A stretch of 64,000 bases of DNA, from assembly GCA_036365145.1 (NCBI GenBank), contig JAEOAD010000052.1:14879501-14943500 (forward strand), written 5' to 3'. Position numbers and translations under genes: made by a program. This DNA is from Orientallactaga sibirica. Taxonomy: Eukaryota > Chordata > Mammalia > Rodentia > Dipodidae. Below are positions 1 to 10,190 of this stretch, piece by piece; position 1 is the stretch's first letter; each line of letters begins with the position of its first letter. The notes beneath the pieces are model-generated. The model searched no databases, was not told the origin of the DNA, and saw only the letters and a list, made by a program, of their open reading frames with translations.

Positions 1-107
1 TATAAACTCATACATCTAGAAAGATGCCTGTAAAAATCATATTAATTTGGTCAAGATAAAAGAATGGTCACATGTACTTGTTTCTTCTATCTCTTCATTT
101 AATGATA

Positions 108-111
<4 letters not shown>

Positions 112-157
<46 letters not shown>
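112..157. repeat. (TA)n microsatellite
   Basis: An uninterrupted alternating TA run of about 22 units, immediately upstream of a plus-strand B2-like SINE. Confidence 0.95.
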
Positions 158-160
<3 letters not shown>

Positions 161-165
161 TGATT

Positions 166-365
166 GGGCTGGAGAGATGGCTTAGCACTTAAGATGCTTT
201 CCTGTAAAGCCGAAGGACACAGGTTCAATTCCCCAGGACTCACATAAGGCAGATGCACAAGGTAGTGCATGAGTCTGGAGTGTGTTTGCAGTGGCTAAAG
301 GCCACTGTGCTCAATCTCTCACTCTCTCTGCCTCTCTTTCTGTACATAAATAAAAATTAAAAATA
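166..365 (+). mobile_element. B2-like tRNA-derived SINE
   Basis: It starts GGGCTGGAGAGATGGCTTAG (pol III A-box part) and has a B-box-like GGTTCAATTCCCC. It ends in a CT-rich tract and an A-rich AAATAAAAATTAAA tail, the diagnostic layout of this family throughout the window. Confidence 0.9.
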
Positions 366-827
366 TTAAATAGATATAATGGATTTTAAAAAGGAAGGAA
401 ACAAGGAAAGGAAGAAAGTAGCAATCAGTAGATGAGAAATTTCATAGAACTGCTGGAAGACAGAACACAGATGGAAACATGGAACCTGATAAACTAGAGA
501 AAGCTTTGTCTTGCAGCGATGTGAGGAAGATGTTACTGCAAGAAGGAACCACCCATCATGACAGGCCCAGAAGTACCTACATAGCGTAAGAAGCAAGAAT
601 GAGAAGCAAGAAGAGCTGTGGACAGGTAGGCTGGTCACAAAGAGTATATATAACCACCTACCTCCAAAATGAAATGGTGGCCAAGTGTATGCCGTTGACA
701 GAAAAAACATAGATGATCTACTAAAAAAGGCAGAATAAACTATTTAGAAAAATTCTGAATGACAAAATAGGACATGTAGGGCTCTCTCACAGTAAGAGGT
801 GGCCACCACCACTCAAAAACTTCATGA
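366..827. other. Intronic sequence without recognised feature
   Basis: BABAM2 intron 3. The start is purine-rich (GGAAGG/GAAAGG runs); the remainder shows no repeat or exon that I recognise. Confidence 0.6.
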
Positions 828-1100
828 GAGCTGGAGAGATGGCTTAGCAGTTAAGGTGCTTGCCTGTGAAGCCTAAGGACACATGTTCAACTCTCCAGAT
901 CCCACATAAGTCAGACACACAAAGGTGAGGCAAGCACAAGGTCTTTCATGCCCACTAGGTGGTACAAGCATCTAGAATTCGGCTGCAGTGACTGAGGCCC
1001 AGGCACACTAATTCTCTCTCTTTCCCTCTCTCTCTCTCTCTCTCTCCCCCTCCCTCTCGTTCTCTAAGATAAAATAACAAAAAAATAAATTTAAAAATAT
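828..1100 (+). mobile_element. B2-like SINE with long CT tract
   Basis: The GAGCTGGAGAGATGGCTTAG head is followed by a B-box and a roughly 50-bp CT tract at 1014-1065, then an A-rich tail. Confidence 0.88.
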
Positions 1101-1575
1101 CTTCCTGAGTCTGCCTCACCTATCTAGAAGCCCTAATCAGTATATTACCAATTCCCATGAAATAACTACAAAACAGAGCCTACAGCTTCCACATCTTCTT
1201 CCTGAAAGACAGAATGATATAGACAAAGCTGTGGCACTGGTTATACAGGAGCAGGCCTAAACACCAATCATGACACTTATCAGCAAGTCACTGGAGATGA
1301 TCATAGATTTAAAACAGAGAGTAAGTTGTCAGTCTTACAAATGCAAAAGGAAAATAGTGAAGTCAAGTCAGAGCATAAAGGAAGAGGAAGTGAGGAAAGC
1401 AGAGGCTAATATCTGGATCCTGTGGAGTGTGACATCAAAAGACACTGGCTATGGTTCATGTGAAACCAAATAAAGTAAGCTCACCACCATCATAGGAAGA
1501 CTGTCATTGGGCAATAATAATGCTAACAACATTTTTACAGGCTGTTCACTTAACAGTGTAATACAGTGATTTTAT
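1101..1575. other. Intronic sequence without recognised feature
   Basis: BABAM2 intron 3. I see no conserved exon, SINE or LTR in this stretch. Confidence 0.6.
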
Positions 1576-1735
1576 ATATTGTTTTGTTTTTTGGTTTTTC
1601 GAGGTAGGGTCTCACTCTGGTCCAGGCTGACCTGGAATTCACTCTGTAGTCTCAGGGTGGCCTCGAACTCACAGCGATCCTCCTACCTCTGCCTCCCAAG
1701 TACTGGGATTAAAGGCATGCGCCACCACGCCTGGC
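1576..1735 (-). mobile_element. B1-like 7SL-derived SINE
   Basis: A T-rich head (complement of the A tail) precedes CGAGGTAGGGTCTCACTC, and the element ends GCCACCACGCCTGGCC, the reverse of GGCCAGGCGTGGTGGC. Confidence 0.92.
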
Positions 1736-1754
1736 CAGAGATTGTAATTTGAGG

Positions 1755-1845
1755 TGCTGGGAAAGCTATTCAATGTGGCAAAGCTCCGGACTAGTCTATT
1801 CAAGGTCCTGGGTTTGTTCCCTAGCACCAAAAGAAAATGTGAAAA
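1755..1845 (+). mobile_element. ID-like SINE, old
   Basis: A diverged tRNA-like body contains GGTCCTGGGTTTGTTCCCTA (B-box region) followed by an A-rich stretch, as in rodent ID elements. Confidence 0.45.
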
Positions 1846-2084
1846 AGTTTAAGCCCCAGGGTACCCAACACAAGAGTGAATAACAGTGATAGAATTGTAT
1901 GAAATAGGAAGAAAGACAGAGAGAAGGGAAACAGTGAAGAGGCTGATGGTCCATGTAACAGGCCAAGAAATCAAAAGACAATTTCTAAAACTGGCAGGTC
2001 AAGAAACAGAGGCACAGGTATAACACTTGGAGCAATGGAAATCATCCTCAAAGAACTAAACTGAAGCAATTTTGTGGGGATTTT

Positions 2085-2294
2085 TTATTATTATTAAATT
2101 GATTGATTGACTAATTTGACGAATTTGCAAGCAGAGAAAGATAGGAGACAGAGAGAATGGGCATGCCAGGGCCTCCAGACACTGCAAATGAACTCTAGAC
2201 ACATGTGCCACTTTGTACATCTGGCTTTACATGGGAACTGGGGAAATCAAAGCTGGGTCATTGGGCTTAACTGCTGACCAATCTCTCCAGCCCA
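2085..2294 (-). mobile_element. B2-like SINE
   Basis: It reads T-rich tail complement, GA tract, GCCAGGGCCTCC, and closes with CAATCTCTCCAGCCC, the complement of the family head. Confidence 0.88.
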
Positions 2295-2314
2295 TTTTAA
2301 AAATATTTTTATTT

Positions 2315-2585
2315 GGGCTGAGAGATGGCTTAGTGGTTAAGGCGACTGCCTGCTAAGCCTAAGAACCCGGTTCCAATCTCCAGGTCCCACGTTTAGCCAG
2401 ATGCAAAGTGATGCAAGGGTGCAATGCCGCACTTGCCCACAAGGGGGCGCACACATCTGGATTTCGTTCACAGTAGCTGAGAGACTGCTGGCGCGCCCAT
2501 CTCTATCTGTCTCCCTCTCCCTCTCTGTCTGTCTCTCTCTGTGTCTCTCTTCAAAAATAAATAAAAATAAAAAAATATTTAAAAT
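2315..2585 (+). mobile_element. B2-like SINE, long-insert subfamily
   Basis: The head is GGGCTGAGAGATGGCTTAGT. The middle carries an extra segment, AAAGTGATGCAAGGGTGCAA then TGCCGCACTTGCCC, absent from the common form; the copy at 36454 has the same segment. Confidence 0.85.
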
Positions 2586-2775
2586 ATTTTTATTTATTAC
2601 TGAGAGAGAGACAGATAGATAGACTATGGTCACGCCAGGGCCTCTTCCCGCTACAAACAAACTCCAGTTTGCCACTTTGTACAACTGGCTTTATGTGGGT
2701 ACTGGGGAACTGAATCTGGGTTGGCACACTTTGCAAGCAAGTGCCTTTAACTGCTGAACCATCTCCACAGACCCT
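2586..2775 (-). mobile_element. B2-like SINE
   Basis: It lies tail to tail with the preceding plus-strand copy; the two A/T tails abut near 2570-2600. It ends GAACCATCTCCACAGACCC. Confidence 0.85.
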
Positions 2776-3203
2776 CAGACCTTCAGCCCAATATTTAAGA
2801 AATATAGGAATACAGTTTCCTCAGAAAACAGGATTGGGAGAGGAGAGACATGGGACATAAAACAGCTGCTTCCTTATATAAAGTAATTTCAGTACTATTT
2901 CGATTTTTTTTCTATTTGGGTGATTTATTTTGATCATTTCTCTTAAGTTTAGTAATTTCTTTTTGAAAAAGAACAGTAGCAATCTAATCTGATTTACTAC
3001 ATCAGAGAAATGAAATTTGTTTTTTAATGGTTTACTGAGGGTGGTTTAATAATTTAAGGTTAAAAAAGTTACCATTTCCTAAATTTCTTATTTAATATTG
3101 CAATTTATAAATTAATATGAAGAAATTCTAGAGAATACTGAGATATGACCTCCTCCTGGTTTGTAATGATAAAACCAGATAGGTGAACATCCAAAAAGAA
3201 AAC
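2776..3203. other. AT-rich intronic sequence
   Basis: BABAM2 intron 3. AT-rich with no recognised element. Confidence 0.6.
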
Positions 3204-3898
3204 AGGCTGAGGAGATGGCTCAGCAATGAAGACCGCTTGTCATATAAGCATAAGAGATTAGAGGGACAGCCTAAGTTTGATTTCGAGCACTCATATAAAA
3301 AGTTGGGCTTAGCCACTGTGGTAGTTTGAATGTATGTGTCCCCGTCCCGTGCCCCGCCCCAGCCCATAGACTCGGGTGTTTTATTAAGGCTTGTAACTTG
3401 GATTTCCAGCTGCCTGGCTGGAAGAGGTGTCACTGGGGATGGATCGTGGGGTTCAGCCCTAAGGTGTGTTTCAGAACGGATTTGATTTCTAGGCCAGAGG
3501 TAGGTAGAGAGGTTTGAGCTCTGCCTGGATCCCCTGCACTGCTTGTTGGTTTTGTGTTTGCTGCTCTTGGCGTTTGCTGGCTGGTAATAATGGTCTTTCT
3601 CTGATGGATTTATGGAAGCAGCTTCTTCTACCACTGATGGAACTTGCCTCTGGACCTGTGAGCTTGAAATACACGTCTTTACCCCTAAACTGTGTCTGAT
3701 TTAGATGTTCATCCCAGCAGACAGAAACTGACTACAATAGCCATGCACACCTGTATTCCCAGTCCTGTGGGAAGTGGAGACAGGAGACTTGATGGAGCTC
3801 ACTGGTCAGCCAGTCTGACCAAAAATGACAATTCCAGGTTCAATTAGAGAATCCATCTCAAGGAAACACATGGATGAGTGATAGAAAGTAGACACTCA
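3204..3898 (+). mobile_element. B4-like dimeric SINE split by an LTR
   Basis: The left part (3204-3316) is the tRNA-like half (GGCTGAGGAGATGGCTCAGC). The right part (3740-3898) is the B1-like half (ATGCACACCTGTATTCCCAG). The MaLR LTR at 3317-3739 interrupts them, so the B4 is older than the LTR. Confidence 0.75.
3317..3739 (+). mobile_element. Solo ERVL-MaLR-type LTR
   Basis: It starts TGTGGTAGTTTGAATGTATG and has the TCTGGACCTGTGAGCTTGAA region near its 3' end, where the other copies carry an AATAAA signal. It ends near CTGACTACAATA. GCCAC before and GCCAT after look like a 5-bp target duplication with one mismatch. There is no internal region or second LTR, so this is a recombined solo LTR. 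Ends are uncertain by about 2 bp. Confidence 0.75.
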
Positions 3899-4063
3899 GT
3901 TGGGCGTGGTGGCGCATGCCTTTAATCCCAGCACTTGGAAGGCAGAGGTAGGTGGATCACTGTGAGTTCAAGGCCACACTGAGACTACATAATGAATTCC
4001 AGTCAACCTGAGCTAGAGTGAGACCCTACCTTGAAAAACCAAAAAAGAAAAAAGAAAAAAAGA
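3899..4063 (+). mobile_element. B1-like SINE
   Basis: TTGGGCGTGGTGGCGCATGC head, TGAGACCCTACCTTGAAAAA 3' end and an A-rich tail. Confidence 0.92.
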
Positions 4064-4070
4064 GGACATT

Positions 4071-4670
4071 CAAGGACTGGAGAAATTGATTATTCAGTGG
4101 TGTGGTAGTTTGAATATATGGCCCCCAATATATTCAGTGTTTTATTATAGTTTGCATCTGCAACCACCTTGCTAGAGGCAATGTCACTGGGGGCAGATCT
4201 TAAGGTGTGGTGATGGTTTGAGATTCCATTGTAAAGATATGCAAAGTGTGCCTAGCAGGAGTTCCTGAAGTGTGCTGTGCTGTGTGGCTGGTGTTTTTCT
4301 CTCTCTGGCCCTGTGAAGGCAGGCCAGCTTCTTCTGCCATTATGGAACTTCCCCTGGATCTGTAAGCTTCAATAAATAATATCCCTTCTTCCATAACTGT
4401 GCCTGGTCTGGAAGTTCATCTCAGTGAGCCTGAAGCTGTCTGCTACAAGTGGTTAAGGCACTTGCCTGCAAAGCCTAGCAAGCCGGCTTCAATTCCCCAT
4501 TACCCACATAAGCCAGATGCACAAAGTGGAGCATGCATCTGGAGTTCATTTGCAGTGCCTACAGGCTCGCGCTCTCTCTCTCTCTCTCTCTCTACCTATC
4601 TATCTATCTACCTCTTTCTCTCTCTCTCTCAAATAAATAAAACATTAAAATAAAATATTTTTTTAAAAAA
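4071..4670 (+). mobile_element. B2-like SINE split by a solo LTR
   Basis: The head lies at 4071-4100 and the body resumes at 4448 (AGTGGTTAAGGCACTTGCC) through a CT/TATC tract and AAATAAATAAAA tail near 4670. Removing the LTR and one AGTGG restores a continuous SINE. Confidence 0.85.
4101..4447 (+). mobile_element. Solo ERVL-MaLR-type LTR
   Basis: The 347-bp element begins TGTGGTAGTTTGAATATATG and ends GTCTGCTACA. It is flanked by exact 5-bp duplications AGTGG (4096-4100 and 4448-4452). It carries AATAAA near the 3' end. Five-base duplications are characteristic of ERVL/MaLR integration. Confidence 0.88.
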
Positions 4671-4792
4671 AGAAAGGGGACACTCCACATTACCCTTGGT
4701 TTCCCCATTCATTAAGCACAGGTTGCATATATCTGCATACACATACACACACCACACCATATAACAAACACATGCAAAAAAAAATAGAAAAG

Positions 4793-4956
4793 GGCCGGGC
4801 GTGGTGGCGCACGCCTTTAATCCCAGCACTAGGGAGGCAGAGGTAGGAGGATCCCCGAGAGTTCGAGGCCATCCTGAGACTACATAGTGAATTCCAGGTC
4901 AGCCTGAGCTAGAGTGAGACCCTACCTCGAAAAACCAAAAAAAAAAGAAAAGAAAA
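4793..4956 (+). mobile_element. B1-like SINE, near consensus
   Basis: GCCGGGCGTGGTGGCGCACG head, CTACCTCGAAAAACC 3' end and an A-rich tail. Confidence 0.94.
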
Positions 4957-5030
4957 GGAACAGCTTATCTACATAGCCCATCTTTAATATCCATGTTCTT
5001 TATTCTTCTTCTTAAGAACAGAAAACTTTA

Positions 5031-5190
5031 AGCCAGGTGTGGTGGTGCATGCCTTTAATCCAAGCACTTGGGAGGCAGAGATAGGAGAATCACTGTGAGT
5101 TTGAGGCCATTGAACTACAGAGTGAGTTCCAGGTCAACTTGGGCTAGAGTGAGACCTACTTCGGAAAAATTTTAAAAAAATAAATTCAAA
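5031..5190 (+). mobile_element. B1-like SINE
   Basis: AGCCAGGTGTGGTGGTGCAT head, with a small internal deletion in the GAGGCCACCCTGAGACTAC segment. Confidence 0.88.
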
Positions 5191-5586
5191 AGAGAAAATT
5201 CTAATGAAGGCTAGGGCTTCCTCCCTGATGCTGGTGGCAGAGAAGGGCTGATGCAGCATAGACAGACATTGAAGATGGGGCCTGAATTCAGTGGCTCAGT
5301 GTATATCCTGTACACTCTTGTGGTAATCTCACAAACCTATGGTCTCAGAAGCTCAAACTAACCTCCAGACACATGATGCTTAGCCTGAAAACACTGGTTC
5401 CCCTCTATTATGTCTTTAAATTTTGAAAAGGTGATGGAGAGTAGAGTTTCAAAGGGTAAAGTGGGGGCGGGGAGTACCGTGGGATATTGTCTACAATTAA
5501 GGAAGTTGCCAATAAAAATAAATTTTAAAAAAGATTTTTGAAAAGGTAACCAACATCTAAAACTGACAGAATTCACTTAAAATTTC
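5191..5586 (+). mobile_element. Possible L1 3'-end fragment
   Basis: The end (GGGATATTGTCTACAATTAA, then an AATAAAAATAAATTTT tail) resembles rodent L1 3' termini. The upstream part is not recognised. Weak call. Confidence 0.3.
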
Positions 5587-5790
5587 TGGACTGAAGAGCT
5601 GGCTCAGTCAGTAAGCCTAAGGACCTGAGTTCACATCCCTAGCACCCCAGAAAGGCAGGCATGGCAGCTGGGAGGCAGAGTCAAAGAGATCTTTGAGGCT
5701 CACTAGCTACTACCTGTCTCAAAAGTCCTTAAAATAAGGTGGAAGAAGACACCCAGCACTTCTGCCTACATACAGCAAAACAGTTCTGAT
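5587..5790 (+). mobile_element. B4-like SINE
   Basis: A tRNA-like half (GGACCTGAGTTCACATCC) is followed by a B1-like half and the AAAATAAGGTGGAAGAAGAC segment typical of B4. Confidence 0.7.
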
Positions 5791-6416
5791 TCTACCTTCT
5801 GAGTCCTTAGAGGCAGTCAGTCCCCCAAAGACAAGGTGTCTCAAGTGGCCGTACTTAGTCTCCTTCCTCCCTCATTTAACAGCAGTCTGACCCTTGCAGG
5901 CCATTTCATTTCTAACCCTTACTATAGAAGACATAACACGTTCACACACCTCCCCCATACTATGAGTATTCCAGAAGGGATGATTACACTCAGTGGCAAT
6001 TGGGAACACATGGGTGACAACAGTTCTTAGGAACAGTGGTTCCAAAATGGGGTGAGCAATACTGGTGACAGGAACCATTCCTATCTAAAACCTATTTTTA
6101 AATAGGTGTTTTAAAGCAGTGAGTCTCTTTATTGAAGGTGTCTACAAGTCCCCTTGGAGGAAAGAAAAAAAAAAGCATAAGCACTACTGTGCAGGCCTAA
6201 AGTTGAGAATTTCTGTCAGTCTTTTTTTAACAGCAACTAATTCCCTGCCAACTGCCTAACTTTTAAGAACTAGGACTGCAGGACCAGTAATACAAGTGGT
6301 AACCACTAATGATCAACGTCAGAAGTCAAGAAGAGCCAGAAATACAAACTAAACACAACCTCCAACAATGAACACTGGTCCCTATATTTTGAATATAATG
6401 GGCACCATTTACTTAC
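5791..6416. other. Intronic sequence 3' of BABAM2 exon 3
   Basis: This is the start of intron 3 in gene sense. Mostly unique sequence with no SINE; no further exon recognised. Confidence 0.6.
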
Positions 6417-6493
6417 ACTTTAATGTCTCTCCAGCATATGGTATGTGTAGTTTGAATCGGTCACAGTTGGGCCCAGGAGTCAATGATGTGCAG
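6417..6493 (-). CDS. BABAM2: BABAM2 coding exon 3 (codons 43-69, partial at both ends)
   Basis: The 77-bp exon completes Gly43, then encodes [20 protein letters not shown] and GETLK plus the first base of the next codon (Trp in the human protein as I recall it). On the minus strand it follows a pyrimidine-rich tract ending in TTAAG and is followed by the near-perfect donor GTAAGT. Phase agrees with the upstream exon, whose last codon is split after GG. The residues belong to the N-terminal UEV-like domain of BRCC45, the scaffold subunit that joins the BRCC36-Abraxas (nuclear BRCA1-A) or BRCC36-ABRO1 (cytosolic BRISC) pairs and cuts K63-linked ubiquitin chains with them. UEV domains resemble E2 enzymes but lack the catalytic cysteine. 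No frameshift or stop is seen. Confidence 0.95.
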
Positions 6494-7221
6494 CTTAAGA
6501 AGAAAAGAAAAGAAAAAAATAACAAAGTGAAGACTTTTAAGAACAAGTTGTAAAAGCTCACATATTTATGACATCTAATAAATTTAATAAAAGGTGATCC
6601 ACATAGATAAAAGGCTAAAACACTAGTTTACAGAAGATAATGAAAGCCTTGAACAAGCATGAAGGCCAAAACAATAAGGCTTACCCTGAGACAAAAATCA
6701 TTCTTTTATCTATATGCTGTCTAACAACAAACACCAGCAGTGCTCCAAGTACTTCTCTCAGAGAAGTGTATCTTGACTTTTAAAACTACACATATCATCC
6801 AAAACAGGTCTCTAGTCTTTGATGCCAAGAACTGTAAAGAGGAGTAATTTTATGGTCATATTTTAAACACAGACTCAGCATATGCATTTGGTCTTTTTCT
6901 GGTAGCACATGGCTTTCTTTCTATCTACAGAGGTACGCCTCCTCTAGATTGGCACACTACAGATTGCATCTGCAGGGGAGCCTAAGCATTGTCCTCCACT
7001 TCAGATAAAATGCAAATGAAAAGGGGGGAGTTAAGTTAGTCACCCAGGTCTCAACATCTTGTTTTGTGCTTCACAAAACAGTATGGTTTGCTCTCTAAAC
7101 GTGTCTTACAAGTCAGACTTCAACTGTACAGCAACAACACTGACCTCTTAACAGAACAAAATACTGGCAGGAAGTTAATGGAGAAGTGAGGGATCTTCAC
7201 TTCCTATTCTGTTCTGTTCTG
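6494..7221. other. SINE-free sequence upstream of BABAM2 exon 3
   Basis: The 3' end of intron 2 in gene sense. It holds the pyrimidine tract of the exon 3 acceptor (plus-strand AAGAAGAAAAGAAAAG at 6496-6515). Nothing else recognised. Confidence 0.6.
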
Positions 7222-7378
7222 TTGTTTTGTTTTGTTTTTTCAAGGCCGGGTCTCACTCTAGCCCAGGCTGACCTGGAATTCACTATGTACTCTCACACCG
7301 GCCTCAAACTCACAGTGATGCTCCTATCTCTGCCTCCTGAGTGCTAGGATTAAAGGCACATACCGCCATGCCTGGCTT
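7222..7378 (-). mobile_element. B1-like SINE
   Basis: TTTTGTTTTGTTTT tail complement, TCAAGGCCGGGTCTCACTC, ending CCGCCATGCCTGGCT. Confidence 0.88.
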
Positions 7379-7483
7379 CATTTCTTTTTTTAAATAGTTA
7401 AAGTAAAACAATGAGGCGTTTTTCCCCACTGGCTCTGAAGTAATTCTTAAAATGAACCTTCAAAAGTAGTTGAATGGATAGAA

Positions 7484-7602
7484 GCATAGTTGGGAGGCTG
7501 AGGTAGTGGGGATCACTTTGAGTTCAAGGCCAGCCAGCGCTACAGAGTTAATTCCACGTCAACCTGGGCCAGAGTAAGACCCTGCCTCACAAAAACAAAA
7601 TA
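7484..7602 (+). mobile_element. 5'-truncated B1-like SINE
   Basis: It starts at TTGGGAGGCTGAGGTAG and lacks the GCCGGGCGTGG head; the 3' end is GACCCTGCCTCACAAAAAC. Confidence 0.75.
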
Positions 7603-7769
7603 AAATAAAACTAAAGATTAAATAAGAACGTTTCCTTTTCTTAAATTCCTTTTGTCTAGCATTGGTTTTGGTCATAGTATATGACCAAACTTACTATGAA
7701 AATTCAAATCACATTCAAAGACAGCATTCGTTTTTCTGGGAAACAAAACCCCAAAAGGAGCATGGAACC

Positions 7770-7840
7770 CAGCACAAAGTCCACACCCGTACATGCACAA
7801 GGCTCTGGGTTCAGTCCCCAGCAAAGAGCAAAAGTAAGAG
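7770..7840 (+). mobile_element. ID-like SINE fragment
   Basis: CAAGGCTCTGGGTTCAGTCC followed by CCAGCAAAGAGCAAAAG is the 3' half of a rodent ID element. Confidence 0.6.
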
Positions 7841-7886
7841 TGACAGGACAAGAATGAACGAAAGTGAGAATGTTACAAAAAGAGAG

Positions 7887-8037
7887 CCAGGCCAGGCATG
7901 ATGGCACACACCTTTAATCCCAGCATTCTGGAGGCAAAGGTAGGAGGATCACCGTGAGTTTGAGGGCAGCCTGGGACTACAGAGTGAGCTCTAGGTCACC
8001 CTAGGCTAGAATGAGACCCTGCCTGGAAAAAAAAAAA
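7887..8037 (+). mobile_element. B1-like SINE
   Basis: GCCAGGCATGATGGCACACA head, AATGAGACCCTGCC 3' end and a poly-A tail. Confidence 0.9.
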
Positions 8038-8579
8038 GTTTTAAAAAGATAGAAAAACACTTATAAGCCATGTGATTAAACTTAAGAGCAAACAAGAAAT
8101 GTGCATATCTACATGCATAACCAGTTGCAGGAGAGTCACCACAATGTAGCCAAATGTGGGTGTTTTCACAACTTCGGTATCCTTCTGCATTTCCTGCATT
8201 TATGATGAATATAAACTGTTTTAAGGATAAGTACATCCTTTTTATATCTGACTAAAGAACTGTGGCTGGGATGGCCAGATTCATCTTTGTCTTTACCAAA
8301 TTTTTTTAGATAAACTAAAATACTGGTCAGAAGTATAGCTGTATTCACTCCTCTTTACATTATTCCTAGTTACTGAGATATGACTCAAATTATTTTAATA
8401 TTTCATTATAAAAAGGGAAAGTTGTCACTTTATTTTACTTCATAGGACTTTTGTGATGGCCAAGCATTAATATGGACTAATACAGTTGCATGCAGGTATC
8501 TCACAATATATAAAATATTAATGTTTTGTAGGTTGATTTGGCTTATATATGTTTGTGTATTTTTTTTGTTTTTTTTTCT
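8038..8579. other. AT-rich intronic sequence
   Basis: BABAM2 intron 2; no recognised element. Confidence 0.6.
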
Positions 8580-8780
8580 TTTAAAAACTATTTTTACTTA
8601 TTTGAAAGAGAGAGAGAAAGAGGCAGAGAGAGAGAGAACGGACACACCAGAGCCTCCAACCACTACAAACGAACTCCAGAATCATGCACCACCTATGGCT
8701 TACATGAGTCCTGGGGGGTTGAACCTGGATCCTTTGGCTTTACAGGCAAGTGCATTAACCACTAAGCCATCTCTCCGGCC
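8580..8780 (-). mobile_element. B2-like SINE
   Basis: A T-rich start, a GA tract, and the end AAGCCATCTCTCCGGCCC. Confidence 0.9.
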
Positions 8781-8900
8781 CTTTTTTTCTCTTTTTATGT
8801 AGGTTATAGTCTTGTATCCCTTCACTCTGGTTCTCCATTCCCCTTAAGGGCCCTCCTCAGTAGAGTCCTTGGTGTTCACTGGGAGGTAATTAGAACATTA
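8781..8900 (-). mobile_element. Possible L1 3'-UTR fragment
   Basis: AAGGGCCCTCCTCAGT is shared with the L1-associated block at 54305, suggesting the same repeat family. A short match only. Confidence 0.35.
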
Positions 8901-8930
8901 ATATTTTGTAAATAATGCAAAATATACATG

Positions 8931-9137
8931 CTGGGAGCTGAGGAGATCACTCAACTGTTAAAGGTACTTGCTTGCAAAACCTGCCTGCTCACTTTCAATT
9001 CCTTAGAAACCACAAAAAACCAAACACACAAAGTGGCACATATGTCTTGAACATGAAACCCTGGCACACACATTCTCTCTTTCTCTCTCCCTTTGTCCCT
9101 CTCTCTCAAATAAATAAAAAAATATTTTTAAAAAAAT
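8931..9137 (+). mobile_element. B2-like SINE, diverged
   Basis: GAGCTGAGGAGATCACTCAA head, CT tract, AAATAAATAAAAAAATATTT tail. Confidence 0.82.
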
Positions 9138-9140
9138 ACA

Positions 9141-9178
<38 letters not shown>
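9138..9178. repeat. (AC)n microsatellite
   Basis: About 18 AC units directly after the A-rich tail of the preceding SINE. Confidence 0.9.
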
Positions 9179-9180
<2 letters not shown>

Positions 9181-9841
9181 CTTTCAGGCTTAAGGCTAAC
9201 CCTGCTATTTGATGCTGTTTGGAAAGTAGTGATTTAGGCCATTTTTGTTCTTTCAGCCACCTAAAAAGAACAAAATAGACAAAGCCAGGGTTCCTTCCCT
9301 GAGCCCACGTCAGTTTCCTTTACCCTGACTATTAATTTACCATTTGGCATGTTCTTCTACATAGCTTCCTGTTTTCTTGATAATGACGTGTGTGCTTAGC
9401 CTACAACACATCAGCTGAGAAGGAAGTATTCCATTTTGGCAGCCTTAAATAACAGGTGATAGTAAAATAAAATAGGCTCCAAGACCAGTAATTGCCTTGT
9501 AAATAAGCTTTAAGTCACATGCTATAGTGAATAATTGTTAGAAGAAATTCATTGCATTTTTATTTCATAGAATAAATGTCTTTTTTCTGGATCTAACATC
9601 AACAACTTTACTTAAACTAAGTCAGTTTCAAAATTACCATGACACCCAGACTGGACAGAGCTGTAAGAAAGCCAAGTTACTAACAGGTGATCTTAACACC
9701 TCCCTAAATGATCTACAAAAAGCCAAGGCATTCAAATGGATTCAAGGACACTTATACTCAGTATAAGTGGATTAAATCAAATGGTACAAGGTAAAGTCTC
9801 CTGCCCTCTTCCAAGGCAGCATGAATTAAAACTGGTAAAAG
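9179..9841. other. Intronic sequence without recognised feature
   Basis: BABAM2 intron 2; no exon or repeat recognised. Confidence 0.6.
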
Positions 9842-9982
9842 AGCCCGGCCTTTAATCCCAGCACTGGGGAGGCAGAGGTAGGAGGATGGCCATGAGTTCA
9901 AGGCCACCCTGAGACTACAGAGTGAATTCTAGGTCAGCCTGTGCATAAGTAAGACCCTACCTCGGAAAAAAAAAAAAAAAAA
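9842..9982 (+). mobile_element. B1-like SINE with head deletion
   Basis: GAGCCCGGCCTTTAATCCCA shows loss of the GTGGTGGCGCAC segment; the rest is intact with a poly-A tail. Confidence 0.85.
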
Positions 9983-9993
9983 CTGGTAAAAGA

Positions 9994-10190
9994 GGGACTG
10001 GAGAGATGGCTCAAGTTAAGGTACTTGCCTGCAAAACCTAAAACCCTGGTTCAATTCCCCAGGACCTACATAAAGGCAGACATACAAAGTGATGCATGCA
10101 TCTAGAGTTCGTTTGCAGAAGCTGGAGGCCCTGGCGTGCCATTCTCTCTCTCTCTCCCCCCACCTCCTTGCAAATAAATAAATAATAAAC
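9994..10190 (+). mobile_element. B2-like SINE
   Basis: GGACTGGAGAGATGGCTCAA head and AAATAAATAAATAATAAA tail. AACTGGTAAAAGA before it and AACTGGTTAAAGA after it form a target duplication. Confidence 0.9.

Noticed and set aside
166..240. tRNA gene suggested by A-box and B-box at the head of many SINEs
   Set aside because: The boxes belong to dispersed B2-like SINEs with CT tracts and A-rich tails repeated dozens of times; no clover-leaf tRNA ending is present.
1..6400. Search for BABAM2 exon 4
   Set aside because: No minus-strand segment encoding the expected continuation after Leu-Lys-Trp was found; the exon must lie left of the window.
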